DNA of 33,490 nt from Thioploca sp. (GCA_011371325.1 DRQV01000070.1:1-33490); one strand, 5' to 3'. Positions 1-7,638 are shown, counted from the stretch's first letter. Numbers and translations are program-made. The notes: generated from the letters alone by a model not told the origin.

Positions 1-151
1 ATTCTTAATTCAATAACTTTAATCTTGCAATATTCCATTGTAAATGCGATAATTTTTTTTTCAGAGTTTGGTTACTATTTATCTACTATCCTGATTTGTA
101 AATAAAGAATTTCATAACTCAATATTTAATCACTTTAATTTTAAAAAATTT

Positions 152-1315
152 ATGAAAACCTGGCTATATTTATCAATATTTATATTACCAATAATAACTC
201 AAGCTGCTATATTGCGTGGCAGTGGTGATTTAGGAGTTATAATTGAACGAGCTAAAGGCAGTGTGTTGGTAGTTGATACTACTATTCATAAAAGTTTAGG
301 TAGAGTGAAAAACTTGGGGGATTTATCTCATGCTTCTGTGGTTTATTCTCGTGATCAAAGATATGCCTATATATTTGGACGAGATGGTGGCTTAACTAGG
401 CTGGATATTTTACGTAGAAGAGTTACTCATCGTATTATGCAATCTGGTAATAGTATAGGTGGAGCAATTTCTCAAGATGGTAAGTTGATTGCGGTATCTA
501 ATTATACTCCTGGTGGGGTTAAAGTATTTGATGCAATGACATTGGAACAGGTGGCAGATATTCCCGCCAAATTTGGAATAAATGATCAACTTTCAAAAGT
601 AATTGGTTTGGTCGATGTTCCTAATCAACATTTTGCATTTAGTTTATTTGATGCTGGTGAAATTTGGCTAGCTGATATGCACATCCCTAAATCTCCAAGA
701 ATTCTTAAGTTTAAAAATGTTGGTCGGCAACCTTACGATGCTTTAATTTCTCCAGATGGTCGTTATTATATCGCTGGATTATTTGGTGACAGTGGTTTTG
801 CATTGTTAGATTTATGGAATGTTTATGCTGGGGTAAAACGGATTTTGCCAGACTATGGCAAGGATAAACCAAAATTACCAGTATATAAAATGCCACATTT
901 GGAAGGTTGGGCGGTAGCTGGTAATTACATTTTTCTACCTGCTATTGGTCAACATGAAGTGTTAGTAATGAAAAATTGGCAACAAGTGAAAACTATTCCA
1001 GTTCATGGCCAACCAGTTTTTGTGATGGCTCGACCAGATGGCCGTCATATTTGGGTTAATTTTGCGATGCCAAATAATGATACTGTACAAGTTATTGATG
1101 TTATGACAATGAATATCATCAAAACTCTTAAACCAGGTAAAGGAGTTCTACATATGGAATTTGCTCCACGTGGAGAAGAGGTATGGGTATCAGTACGTGA
1201 TAAGGATAAAGTAATTATTTATAATACTGAAACTTTTGCAGAAGTTGCAACCATATCAGCAGATAAACCAAGTGGTATTTTTTTTACAGCCAGAGCTCAT
1301 AAAATTGGATTGTAA
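152..1315 (+). CDS. nirF: NirF, heme d1 biosynthesis protein
   Basis: 387 residues, close to the usual NirF length of about 390. NirF acts in the periplasm late in heme d1 synthesis, the cofactor of cytochrome cd1 nitrite reductase; it has been assigned as a dihydro-heme d1 dehydrogenase. The sequence shows a signal peptide (about residues 1-18, ending TQA) and then an eight-bladed propeller-like fold resembling the d1 domain of NirS. Characteristic stretches are RGSGDLGVIIERAKGSV near residue 22, GRDGGLTRLD near 76, SLFDAGEIW near 163, YKMPHLEGWAVAG near 244 and the C-terminal KPSGIFFTARAHKIGL. There is no heme c motif, which separates it from NirS. No clear Shine-Dalgarno precedes the ATG. 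None of its usual partners (nirS, nirE, nirJ, nirD/L/G/H, nirN) is in the window, so it is isolated from the rest of the pathway here. The family call is firm. Confidence 0.93.
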   Translation: MKTWLYLSIFILPIITQAAILRGSGDLGVIIERAKGSVLVVDTTIHKSLGRVKNLGDLSHASVVYSRDQRYAYIFGRDGGLTRLDILRRRVTHRIMQSGNSIGGAISQDGKLIAVSNYTPGGVKVFDAMTLEQVADIPAKFGINDQLSKVIGLVDVPNQHFAFSLFDAGEIWLADMHIPKSPRILKFKNVGRQPYDALISPDGRYYIAGLFGDSGFALLDLWNVYAGVKRILPDYGKDKPKLPVYKMPHLEGWAVAGNYIFLPAIGQHEVLVMKNWQQVKTIPVHGQPVFVMARPDGRHIWVNFAMPNNDTVQVIDVMTMNIIKTLKPGKGVLHMEFAPRGEEVWVSVRDKDKVIIYNTETFAEVATISADKPSGIFFTARAHKIGL

Positions 1316-1339
1316 ATAATTTAAAAAATTTGGATAACT

Positions 1340-1371
1340 GGATTACCCTTACAAATTGGTAGAGGTAATCC
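1340..1371 (+). terminator. Hairpin after nirF, possible weak terminator
   Basis: Perfect 8-bp arms ggattacc (1340-1347) and ggtaatcc (1364-1371) separated by 16 nt, 25 bases after the nirF stop. There is no T-run behind it, so it may be a processing or stabilising hairpin rather than a true intrinsic terminator. Confidence 0.35.
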
Positions 1372-1460
1372 GATTAATCTAATGGATGATTTCTAATAAT
1401 GTTATAATAATTTCTGCTGTAATAAAATTTATAATGTATTTATATAATAGGAAAATAACT

Positions 1461-3032
1461 ATGAAATTAAAATATTCATTAATAATATTTATTTTAAGCT
1501 ATGGAAGCATTCAAAATTCATTAGCTGAAAGTTTATTTAAACAATATAAAATGCCAGCTTTGGATAGAATCACCAACTCTTCTCCAATCAAAGAACTGAT
1601 ATATAAATCTAAAGTTTTAAAACGTTCCAAAACAGTCTCAATTTCATTAGATGCTATAAATGATCCAAAAACTTATCAGGCTCAATTACGCATTGAAATT
1701 AAAGATAGTTTACCAAATTTAGCAACTGAAAAAACCGTAAAATTTACTGGCAATAAAACTAGTGAATTAAATCATTTTTTACAAAGTATTACTGATAATA
1801 AAACCATTATTTTACAAAATTCTCAAATAATTGGTGACGAAACTTTATTCATACCAGAAAATACGGTGTTATTAGGCAGTAATACCATACTACTGTCTTC
1901 TGTTTCACCTAGTATTTCAATCTCTGCCGATAATATTACAATAAAAGATTTAATTATCAGGGCTACTGGAATTGGTGTTCAAATTACTAATGCGGTGGGA
2001 GTTATAATACAAAATTTACAACTCACGGATTCTGGACGTGGGATTGCGGTATTAACAGATAGTCACTTTATTGAAATGGATCAAATCCAAATTAAAAATC
2101 CCAAACAAGGTGGAATTTTAATTCAAGGTAATGTATCTCACGTATGGTTACATAACTCACAAATTAGTAATGGTCAACGAGCAGATCATGGTGGAGCTGG
2201 AATATTAATTAGTGATGCCAAACCTAAATCAAACTTGGAAGAAAGTACTGTAACTAAATCTATTACGGAACATATTTGGCCATTAACAAAATCCATTCCT
2301 TATGCTTTGTTAATCGAACATAATATTGTAACTGATAACTTGGCTCAAGGAATATACATTGATGGTGGCTATGGTTTAGTGATTCAAAACAACCAACTAC
2401 AAAATAATGATAAAGAAGGGCTATCTTTAGAATTTGGTTCTGTTAATAATATTGTAATGGAAAATACCTTGTTTCATAATGGTTTTCGGATTAGACAAAC
2501 AGATAGAGATTTAAAAGATGATTTAACTCTTAGTTTTGGTCGTTTAGCTGATGGTTCAGCAGTTTCTAAATTACCAGGTATTTCCGTGGATAATGCTGCT
2601 CAAAACCTAATATTATGGAATATTATTAACAATAATGCTGGTGATGGTATCAAGATGGTGAGAAGTGGAATTCGTAATATTGCTATGTTCAATTCTATAA
2701 TTAGTAATAACGAAGGCCATAATAAATATTTTCATTATTTTGGGATAGTATTGGGTAGTGCTGGTATAGAATCTAAACTTGATCCTAATAATACCACTAT
2801 TGATTTTTTGCCAGCCATTGAAAATATTATTGCAGGCAATATGATTTATGGAAAACATTGGGCTGGTATTTTTTTGGATAGAGGTGCCTCCTTTAATGAT
2901 ATTTACGATAATATGATACGTCATTATCGGCTTTCTCCCCTAGATTCCACCAGTTCTAATTTTAATAGTATTGTTGGTAATAGTTGGCAAAATTCTTCAT
3001 CTAGCTCTTGGTTAGATAGAATATTTAATTAG
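1461..3032 (+). CDS. Exported right-handed parallel beta-helix protein
   Basis: 523 residues from the ATG at 1461, chosen over an in-frame ATG at 1386 because AGGA lies 8 bases before it and it opens directly with a signal peptide (MKLKYSLIIFILSY..LAES). After a roughly 110-residue N-terminal region the protein is a run of short beta-strand turns rich in N, I and G, typical of PbH1 repeats: ISADNITIKDLIIRA, VIIQNLQLTDSGRGIAV, LVIQNNQLQNNDKEGL, LILWNIINNNAGDGI, NIIAGNMIYGKHWAGIF. This fold is used by polysaccharide lyases, mannuronan C5-epimerases (AlgG) and NosD. I do not find the DPHD-type catalytic motif of AlgG and the protein is not a clear NosD, so substrate and activity are open. A periplasmic or secreted role on polysaccharide is an inference. 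It lies between nirF and a convergent manC/algA. Confidence 0.75.
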   Translation: MKLKYSLIIFILSYGSIQNSLAESLFKQYKMPALDRITNSSPIKELIYKSKVLKRSKTVSISLDAINDPKTYQAQLRIEIKDSLPNLATEKTVKFTGNKTSELNHFLQSITDNKTIILQNSQIIGDETLFIPENTVLLGSNTILLSSVSPSISISADNITIKDLIIRATGIGVQITNAVGVIIQNLQLTDSGRGIAVLTDSHFIEMDQIQIKNPKQGGILIQGNVSHVWLHNSQISNGQRADHGGAGILISDAKPKSNLEESTVTKSITEHIWPLTKSIPYALLIEHNIVTDNLAQGIYIDGGYGLVIQNNQLQNNDKEGLSLEFGSVNNIVMENTLFHNGFRIRQTDRDLKDDLTLSFGRLADGSAVSKLPGISVDNAAQNLILWNIINNNAGDGIKMVRSGIRNIAMFNSIISNNEGHNKYFHYFGIVLGSAGIESKLDPNNTTIDFLPAIENIIAGNMIYGKHWAGIFLDRGASFNDIYDNMIRHYRLSPLDSTSSNFNSIVGNSWQNSSSSSWLDRIFN

Positions 3033-3062
3033 AGAATATTCCAAATTAGAGAATATTCCAAA
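3029..3062. repeat. Two tandem copies of a 17-bp unit over a stop codon
   Basis: The unit ttagagaatattccaaa occurs at 3029-3045 and 3046-3062 without a mismatch. The first copy contains the TAG stop of the beta-helix gene and each copy contains the palindrome gaatattc. It looks like a recent short tandem duplication. Confidence 0.85.
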
Positions 3063-3099
3063 TAATTTCTAGTGTTTAGAATTTAAAGTTATATATAAA

Positions 3100-3152
3100 A
3101 TGAAGTTGGTAAATCTGGCTTATTTAATTCGCCAAATCTTTACTTACTTCAT
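3100..3152. terminator. Long imperfect hairpin between convergent genes
   Basis: Nested arms: atgaagt (3100-3106) with acttcat (3146-3152), gtaaa (3109-3113) with tttac (3139-3143), tggc (3116-3119) with gcca (3131-3134). It sits between the stops of the beta-helix gene (+) and manC (-) and probably ends transcription from both sides. No strong T-run. Confidence 0.5.
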
Positions 3153-3161
3153 AGATAACAA

Positions 3162-4577
3162 TCAACTATCTCGTCCATACACATCTTCATAACGGACGAT
3201 ATCATCTTCACCTAAATAACTACCTGATTGAACTTCGATAATTTCTAATGGAATCCTACCCTGATTTTCTAATCTGTGTTTAGTACCTATTGGAATATAA
3301 GTGGATTGATTTTCAGTAAGAACAAATATTTCATCATTTTTAGTTATCTTAGCTGTACCTTGCACAACCACCCAATGCTCAGAACGATGATAATGCATTT
3401 GTAAAGATAAACTAGAACCAGGATTAACTGTAATTCGTTTTACTTGAAATCTTTCTTTAATATCAATAGTTTCATAGTATCCCCAAGGTCGGTAAACTTT
3501 ACGATGCAATTCTGTTTCACTTCGTTGACAGACTTTCAATTGGGAAACAATTTGTTTAACATCCTGCACTTTATCTTTATGAGCAACTAATACAGCATCG
3601 GCAGTTTCTATCACGGTTAAATCTTGGATCCCCACTGCTGCTAATAAACGATGTTCAGCTCGTAGATAACTGTTAGTAACGTTTTCTGTAATTACATCAC
3701 CCAAAGTAACATTGCCATTATTATCTTGTTCACTAACTTCCCACAATGATGACCACGCACCAACATCATTCCAACCAGCATCTAATGGAATTACTACTGC
3801 CGAATCAGTATGTTCCATGACTGCATAGTCGATTGAATCACTTGTACAAGCTTTAAATGCTCCTGAATCTAAACGTAAAAAATCTTCATCTTCTAAAGCA
3901 TTATCAACTGCTAATCTACAAGTTCCCAAAATATCTGGGGCAAATTTTTCTAGCTCTTGTAAATATTTAGCAGCTTTAAATAGAAACATTCCGCTATTCC
4001 AATAATACTTACCAGATTTCAAATACTGTTTAGCTGTTTCTAAATCTGGTTTTTCAACAAAACTTTCTACTGATAAAGCAACAGTATCTTCTATAAAATC
4101 TGAAGCATTTATGTAACCATAGCCAATTTCTGGATTATTAGGTACAATTCCAAATGTAACCAAATAGTTAGCTTCAGCCAATTGAATTCCTGCCTCAATA
4201 GTTTGACAAAATGTTATTGAATCAGCAATTAAATGGTCAGCTGGTAACACCATTAAAATTGCTTCTGGGTCTTTGGCTAAAGCGGTAAAAGCAGCTACAG
4301 CTACAGCTGGTGCAGTATTACGTCCTGCTGGTTCTAAAATTATATTAGCTGGCTCAATATCAATATTATGCAATTGTTCTGCTACTAAAAATCGGTGTTT
4401 TTCATTACATATTATCAATGGATTAGCTTGTTCAGCAAGACTTGCTAAACGTAAAATTGTATTTTGTAATAAGGTATTTTTTCCAACTAAAGCTAATAGC
4501 TGTTTAGGATAATGTTCGCGGGATAAAGGCCATAAACGGCTTCCTACCCCACCAGAGAGTATAACAGGAGTTAACAT
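3162..4577 (-). CDS. manC: Mannose-1-phosphate guanylyltransferase / mannose-6-phosphate isomerase, bifunctional
   Basis: 471 residues, the usual length for type II bifunctional enzymes (AlgA/ManC/CpsB/XanB). It isomerises fructose-6-P to mannose-6-P and, after a phosphomannomutase step, makes GDP-mannose from mannose-1-P and GTP, in the cytoplasm. The N-terminal nucleotidyltransferase domain (about 1-285) carries GGVGSRLWPLSREHYPKQLL at residues 9-28 and FVEKPD near 170. The C-terminal cupin (about 320-471) carries QMHYHRSEHW at 393-402, the metal and substrate motif of type II phosphomannose isomerases, and RPWGYYE just before it. GDP-mannose feeds alginate, GDP-fucose, rhamnose or capsule synthesis; no dedicated pathway genes are beside it, so the product polymer is unknown. 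The nearby beta-helix protein makes a polysaccharide link possible but unproven. Confidence 0.93.
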   Translation of the reverse strand: MLTPVILSGGVGSRLWPLSREHYPKQLLALVGKNTLLQNTILRLASLAEQANPLIICNEKHRFLVAEQLHNIDIEPANIILEPAGRNTAPAVAVAAFTALAKDPEAILMVLPADHLIADSITFCQTIEAGIQLAEANYLVTFGIVPNNPEIGYGYINASDFIEDTVALSVESFVEKPDLETAKQYLKSGKYYWNSGMFLFKAAKYLQELEKFAPDILGTCRLAVDNALEDEDFLRLDSGAFKACTSDSIDYAVMEHTDSAVVIPLDAGWNDVGAWSSLWEVSEQDNNGNVTLGDVITENVTNSYLRAEHRLLAAVGIQDLTVIETADAVLVAHKDKVQDVKQIVSQLKVCQRSETELHRKVYRPWGYYETIDIKERFQVKRITVNPGSSLSLQMHYHRSEHWVVVQGTAKITKNDEIFVLTENQSTYIPIGTKHRLENQGRIPLEIIEVQSGSYLGEDDIVRYEDVYGRDS

Positions 4578-4610
4578 AATTATTTTCTATATTAAGTGTA
4601 TTATTGAATT

Positions 4611-4627
4611 TATAACATGATGTTATA
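4611..4627. promoter_or_regulatory. 17-bp palindrome upstream of manC, possible operator
   Basis: tataacat-g-atgttata, perfect 8-bp arms around one central base, 34 bases upstream of the manC start codon and downstream of hscB. The symmetry and position suit a dimeric repressor, or a short hairpin at the end of the isc transcript. I cannot name a regulator. Confidence 0.4.
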
Positions 4628-4663
4628 CAGATCGTATGTGGTAGGGTAAGATTAGCATCATCT

Positions 4664-5173
4664 TTATAATAATTCTTCTTCTAACTTTAATGCTTCTTGA
4701 TTTAATTTAGTAAAAAATTGGAGTTTATATATATTGTCTCGAGCAAATTGATAATCTTTTTGAGTAAATTGTTTACTTAATAATTTTATTAACTGTTGTT
4801 GCTCATGTTTGAGTTTTTGTAAAAAATCATTTATAGAATCAATAGGATTTGATTGTTGTTTAATATTATGCAGTTGCTCGTATAATTCCATTTGCATCAT
4901 TAAGAATTCAGCTTCCATTTGAGGATCATTATCAGTATCTATGCCATGTAATTGTAATAAATAAAGTCCGCATTTAAGAGGGTCTTTTAAAGTTTGAAAA
5001 GCTTCATTAATTTGTACAGCTTTTTGCATGGCCAATCGCCGTTCTCTTTCTGGAGCATTAATAAATTTATCAGGATGTACCACACGTTGTAAATCCCGAT
5101 AATATGCAGAAAGTTTATGAATATCTACATCGAAAGACTGTGGCAAACCAAAAATTGTAAAGTAATTTTCCAT
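4664..5173 (-). CDS. hscB: HscB, J-domain co-chaperone for Fe-S cluster transfer
   Basis: 169 residues (E. coli HscB has 171). The J-domain occupies about residues 1-75 with HPD at 33-35, the motif that stimulates HscA ATPase. The C-terminal half (about 95-169) is the helical bundle that binds IscU, here with many E, Q and K. HscB delivers IscU with its nascent cluster to the HscA chaperone. The start codon overlaps the iscA stop by one base (TAATG), so the two are translationally coupled. The usual next genes hscA and fdx are absent; downstream lies manC instead. Confidence 0.92.
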   Translation of the reverse strand: MENYFTIFGLPQSFDVDIHKLSAYYRDLQRVVHPDKFINAPERERRLAMQKAVQINEAFQTLKDPLKCGLYLLQLHGIDTDNDPQMEAEFLMMQMELYEQLHNIKQQSNPIDSINDFLQKLKHEQQQLIKLLSKQFTQKDYQFARDNIYKLQFFTKLNQEALKLEEELL

Positions 5174-5499
5174 TATACAGTAAAGCTCTCACCACAACCA
5201 CATTGATCTTGAATATTAGGATTATTAAACTTAAATCCTTCATTTAAACCTTCCCTTACAAAATCTAGTTCAGTTCCTTCTAAATAAACTAAACTTTTAG
5301 GATCGACAACAATTTTAATTCCTTGTGATTCAAATGTTTGATCATGTTCTTCAATTTTATCAACAAACTCTATAGCGTAAGCCATACCAGAACAACCTGA
5401 AGTTTTAACTCCTAATCTTAAACCTATACCTTTACCACGATTGTTAAGACTTTTTTGAATATGTTTAGCAGCTTTTTCTGTAATTGTGATAGCCATCAT
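5173..5499 (-). CDS. iscA: IscA, A-type Fe-S cluster carrier
   Basis: 108 residues (E. coli IscA has 107). The three conserved cysteines are C36 in KTSGCSGMAY and C100 and C102 in CGCGESF at the C-terminus, the set that binds iron or a [2Fe-2S]/[4Fe-4S] cluster for delivery to apo-proteins. The start may be the first or the second of two adjacent ATGs (5499 or 5496); AAGG lies 6-7 bases before the first. Followed by hscB with a one-base overlap. IscR, IscS and IscU, normally just upstream, are not here, so this is a split isc locus. The A-type family also includes ErpA and SufA, but the neighbouring hscB favours IscA. Confidence 0.88.
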   Translation of the reverse strand: MMAITITEKAAKHIQKSLNNRGKGIGLRLGVKTSGCSGMAYAIEFVDKIEEHDQTFESQGIKIVVDPKSLVYLEGTELDFVREGLNEGFKFNNPNIQDQCGCGESFTV

Positions 5500-5525
5500 T
5501 TGTTACCTTTGTCATAGCGGATCAT

Positions 5526-5563
5526 TAGATTATTAATCTATGGCACAATTTTATACTTTTCAA
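5526..5563 (-). promoter_or_regulatory. iscA promoter with palindrome over the -10 box
   Basis: On the minus strand TTGAAA (5563-5558), a 17-base spacer, then TAGATT (5540-5535) form a sigma-70-like promoter about 35 bases before iscA. The 15-bp perfect palindrome tagatta-t-taatcta (5526-5540) covers the -10 box, the place expected for a repressor. It does not match the IscR type 1 consensus as I know it. Confidence 0.45.
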
Positions 5564-5591
5564 CTTTTTAAAAAAAACTCGTCGTATTATC

Positions 5592-6626
5592 CTAAAATTG
5601 AGATTTTTTATTCAATAGTGTATGACTAACAAATAAGGCTATAGTAAATAATACTAACGCTCCACCTTGATGAGCAACGGCTAATATAACTGGAACTTGT
5701 AATAATAGGGTTGAAATACCAAGTGTTACTTGAATTAGCATAGCTATTAAGAAAATATTTATTCCCCAACGAATTTGGCTAGGAAATTTTGTTCTTTGAG
5801 CCATAATCCACAATGCAGTTATTATCAAAAAAACTAATGTAGCAAGTACTCGATGGTCAAATTGTACAGTAGGGATATTTTCAAACAAATTACGCCACAT
5901 GGGTTCCATACTTAAAATACCATCAGGAATCCATTGGCCAGCCATAAGTGGAAAAGTATTATAAGCCAAACCAGCTCTTAATCCAGCTACAAAGCCACCT
6001 GATAACATGGTAATAAAAATTAAACAAGTTATAATTATAGAAAAGTTGGCTAAACTATGTTTCTGTCCTTTATTTGGGTACAACAAGCCGATAGCTACCC
6101 AAAACATATAACCATAAATTACTACTGCCAATCCAAAATGAGCTGTCAATCGGTATTGACTTACATGTGGATTATCAACTAATCCGCTTTTTACCATATA
6201 CCAACCTAATAAACCTTGTAAACCACCTAAAATAAACATAATAATTAATTTAGGAACTAATGGTCTGGTAACCATACCTTTGAATATAAAAATTAGCATT
6301 GGAATTATGAAAATAATCCCAATACCACGACCTAACAATCTATGAGCATATTCAAACCAAAAAATACTCTTAAATTCTGTTAAATTCATGTGAAAATTTC
6401 TTAATTGATATTCTGGAAATTGTTGATATTGTTGAAAAGCTATTTCCCAATCGGTTTGATTAAATGGTGGTAAGATTCCCATTATTGGTTTCCACACTAC
6501 CATAGACAATCCAGAGCCTGTTAGCCTAGTTGCTCCGCCGAGTATTACCATGGCAAATATAGTTGCACAGCAGATTAATAACCAAATAGCAATAGTTCTG
6601 TTTGAAGAGCTTACAATACTGTTCAT
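5592..6626 (-). CDS. ctaA: Heme A synthase (COX15/CtaA family)
   Basis: 344 residues, eight predicted membrane segments. It oxidises the heme O methyl group to formyl, giving heme A for heme-copper enzymes. The N-terminus carries the family stretch GGATRLTGSGLSMVVWKPIMG (about 25-45). Likely heme-ligand histidines occur in EYAHRLLGR (near 92), TAHFG (near 163), FDHRVLATL (near 257) and VAHQGGALVL (near 319). This is the two-histidine-pair COX15/alphaproteobacterial type rather than the cysteine-containing Bacillus type. It is divergent from the heme-copper operon at 6919-9378 and presumably supplies its heme. Heme O synthase (ctaB) is not in the window. No good Shine-Dalgarno is visible before the start. 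Confidence 0.9.
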   Translation of the reverse strand: MNSIVSSSNRTIAIWLLICCATIFAMVILGGATRLTGSGLSMVVWKPIMGILPPFNQTDWEIAFQQYQQFPEYQLRNFHMNLTEFKSIFWFEYAHRLLGRGIGIIFIIPMLIFIFKGMVTRPLVPKLIIMFILGGLQGLLGWYMVKSGLVDNPHVSQYRLTAHFGLAVVIYGYMFWVAIGLLYPNKGQKHSLANFSIIITCLIFITMLSGGFVAGLRAGLAYNTFPLMAGQWIPDGILSMEPMWRNLFENIPTVQFDHRVLATLVFLIITALWIMAQRTKFPSQIRWGINIFLIAMLIQVTLGISTLLLQVPVILAVAHQGGALVLFTIALFVSHTLLNKKSQF

Positions 6627-6656
6627 TTAGATTCTAAAAAATCCTTGTTAATAAAG

Positions 6657-6670
6657 TTGATTTGCATCAA
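6657..6670 (+). promoter_or_regulatory. FNR/DNR-type binding site
   Basis: TTGAT-TTGC-ATCAA is a perfect match to the FNR-family consensus TTGAT-N4-ATCAA, recognised by FNR (low oxygen) and by the NO-responsive DNR/NNR regulators. It lies in the ctaA/heme-copper intergenic region, 30 bases before ctaA. Its centre (6663.5) is 41.5 bases before a start site expected at about 6705 if gataat at 6693-6698 is the -10 box, the class II activator spacing, pointing to control of the plus-strand operon. Confidence 0.72.
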
Positions 6671-6692
6671 TGTATTCATCACTAAGTTAAGT

Positions 6693-6698
6693 GATAAT
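6693..6698 (+). promoter_or_regulatory. -10 box paired with the FNR/DNR site
   Basis: gataat, five of six matches to TATAAT, at the spacing expected downstream of the FNR-type box. The resulting leader to the first gene (ATG at 6919) would be about 210 bases, which is long; a second start nearer the gene is possible (tatatt near 6873). Confidence 0.45.
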
Positions 6699-6918
6699 TT
6701 GCTGTTATCATTATTATTTGTGGTTAACTCATAGTTAATTACTAAATAATAAATATTATGCGGTTTCCTATCCCTTAAGAATTAGCTCAATATATTTTAA
6801 ATAATTGTACACATTGGGTTCAATATGCTCTAGGATTGCAAAAAGTTTAAACCGTGTCAAGTCTAACTATAGTATATTATGTTAATAATTTTAATATTTA
6901 TACAGAGGTCACATTAAA

Positions 6919-7068
6919 ATGAGTGAAGAGAAAGAAGAACGAGTGCCTGCTATGCAAAGGCTGTTAGATAATTATTTTTTACTACTATTTCTGGGAGTAA
7001 CTATGCCTACAGTTTTTTACATTCTGTGGGGTGTTATGGAAATTGTCTCAATTCCTATCGCTAAATAA
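6919..7068 (+). CDS. Small membrane peptide at the head of the heme-copper operon
   Basis: 49 residues: a charged N-terminus (MSEEKEERVPAMQRL) followed by one membrane helix of about 22 residues (YFLLLFLGVTMPTVFYILWGVM) and a short tail. GAGG lies 10 bases before the ATG, and the stop is 16 bases before the CuA subunit, so it is co-transcribed. B-type (ba3) oxidases carry a one-helix subunit IIa, and small one-helix subunits are found in other heme-copper enzymes; position and topology suggest such a structural or assembly peptide. I do not recognise the sequence itself. Confidence 0.7.
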   Translation: MSEEKEERVPAMQRLLDNYFLLLFLGVTMPTVFYILWGVMEIVSIPIAK

Positions 7069-7084
7069 TTGAGGAAATTAAATA

Positions 7085-7633
7085 ATGAGTGCTATATTAC
7101 CACCATCAGAACAAGTCTGGTGGAAAACACCGGTTGGTAAAGAAGAAATTGTATGGATTGCCCTAGCTTTGACCTGGTGTCTGATAATGTTTGCTATGAT
7201 GCCGATTTGGCATGTTTATGGTAAACAAAATCTTTCCAATGAAGCTTATAAAACTACTCCAGTTCAATATGAAGCTAAAGTTAAAGCTATGGTTGAACAA
7301 CATACTATTCGTACCCAATCAGTAGGTGAAATGGATGTTCCTGTAGTAGCTCCACCAGCTGGTAGTGATGTATATATATTGGGTAGACTTTGGAGTTGGT
7401 ATCCAATGTTAGAATTTAAAAAAGGTGAAAGCTATCGTTTACATCTATCATCATTAGATTGGCAACATGGATTTTCTTTACAACCAATTAATATCAATTT
7501 ACAAATAGTACCGGAGTATGAAACAGTTATTACAATAACCCCTGATACTTCTGGTGAATTCACGATTGTCTGTAATGAATATTGCGGCATTCTTCATCAT
7601 ACTATGTTAGGCAAAATTTACGTTACGGAGTAA
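7085..7633 (+). CDS. Heme-copper reductase subunit II, CuA protein
   Basis: 182 residues with a single membrane anchor (about 22-43) and a periplasmic cupredoxin domain, the short architecture of B-type/ba3-like subunit II. All CuA ligands are present: H128 (DWQHGF), C163 and C167 with H171 and M174 in CNEYCGILHHTM. It accepts electrons from a soluble donor such as cytochrome c or a cupredoxin and passes them to subunit I. No heme c motif is fused to it. GAGG precedes the ATG by about 10 bases and subunit I starts 6 bases after its stop. The partner lacks the active-site tyrosine, so the electrons may go to NO rather than oxygen. Confidence 0.88.
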   Translation: MSAILPPSEQVWWKTPVGKEEIVWIALALTWCLIMFAMMPIWHVYGKQNLSNEAYKTTPVQYEAKVKAMVEQHTIRTQSVGEMDVPVVAPPAGSDVYILGRLWSWYPMLEFKKGESYRLHLSSLDWQHGFSLQPININLQIVPEYETVITITPDTSGEFTIVCNEYCGILHHTMLGKIYVTE

Positions 7634-7638
7634 AATAA

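Noticed and set aside
81..110. FNR-type site upstream of nirF (ctgatttgtaaata)
   Set aside because: Only the left half resembles TTGAT; the right half does not match ATCAA.
1386..1460. Upstream start for the beta-helix gene
   Set aside because: It would put 25 hydrophobic residues before a complete signal peptide; the ATG at 1461 has AGGA in place.
1461..3032. Calling the beta-helix protein AlgG or NosD
   Set aside because: Fold similarity only; the AlgG catalytic motif was not found and no nos or alg genes surround it.
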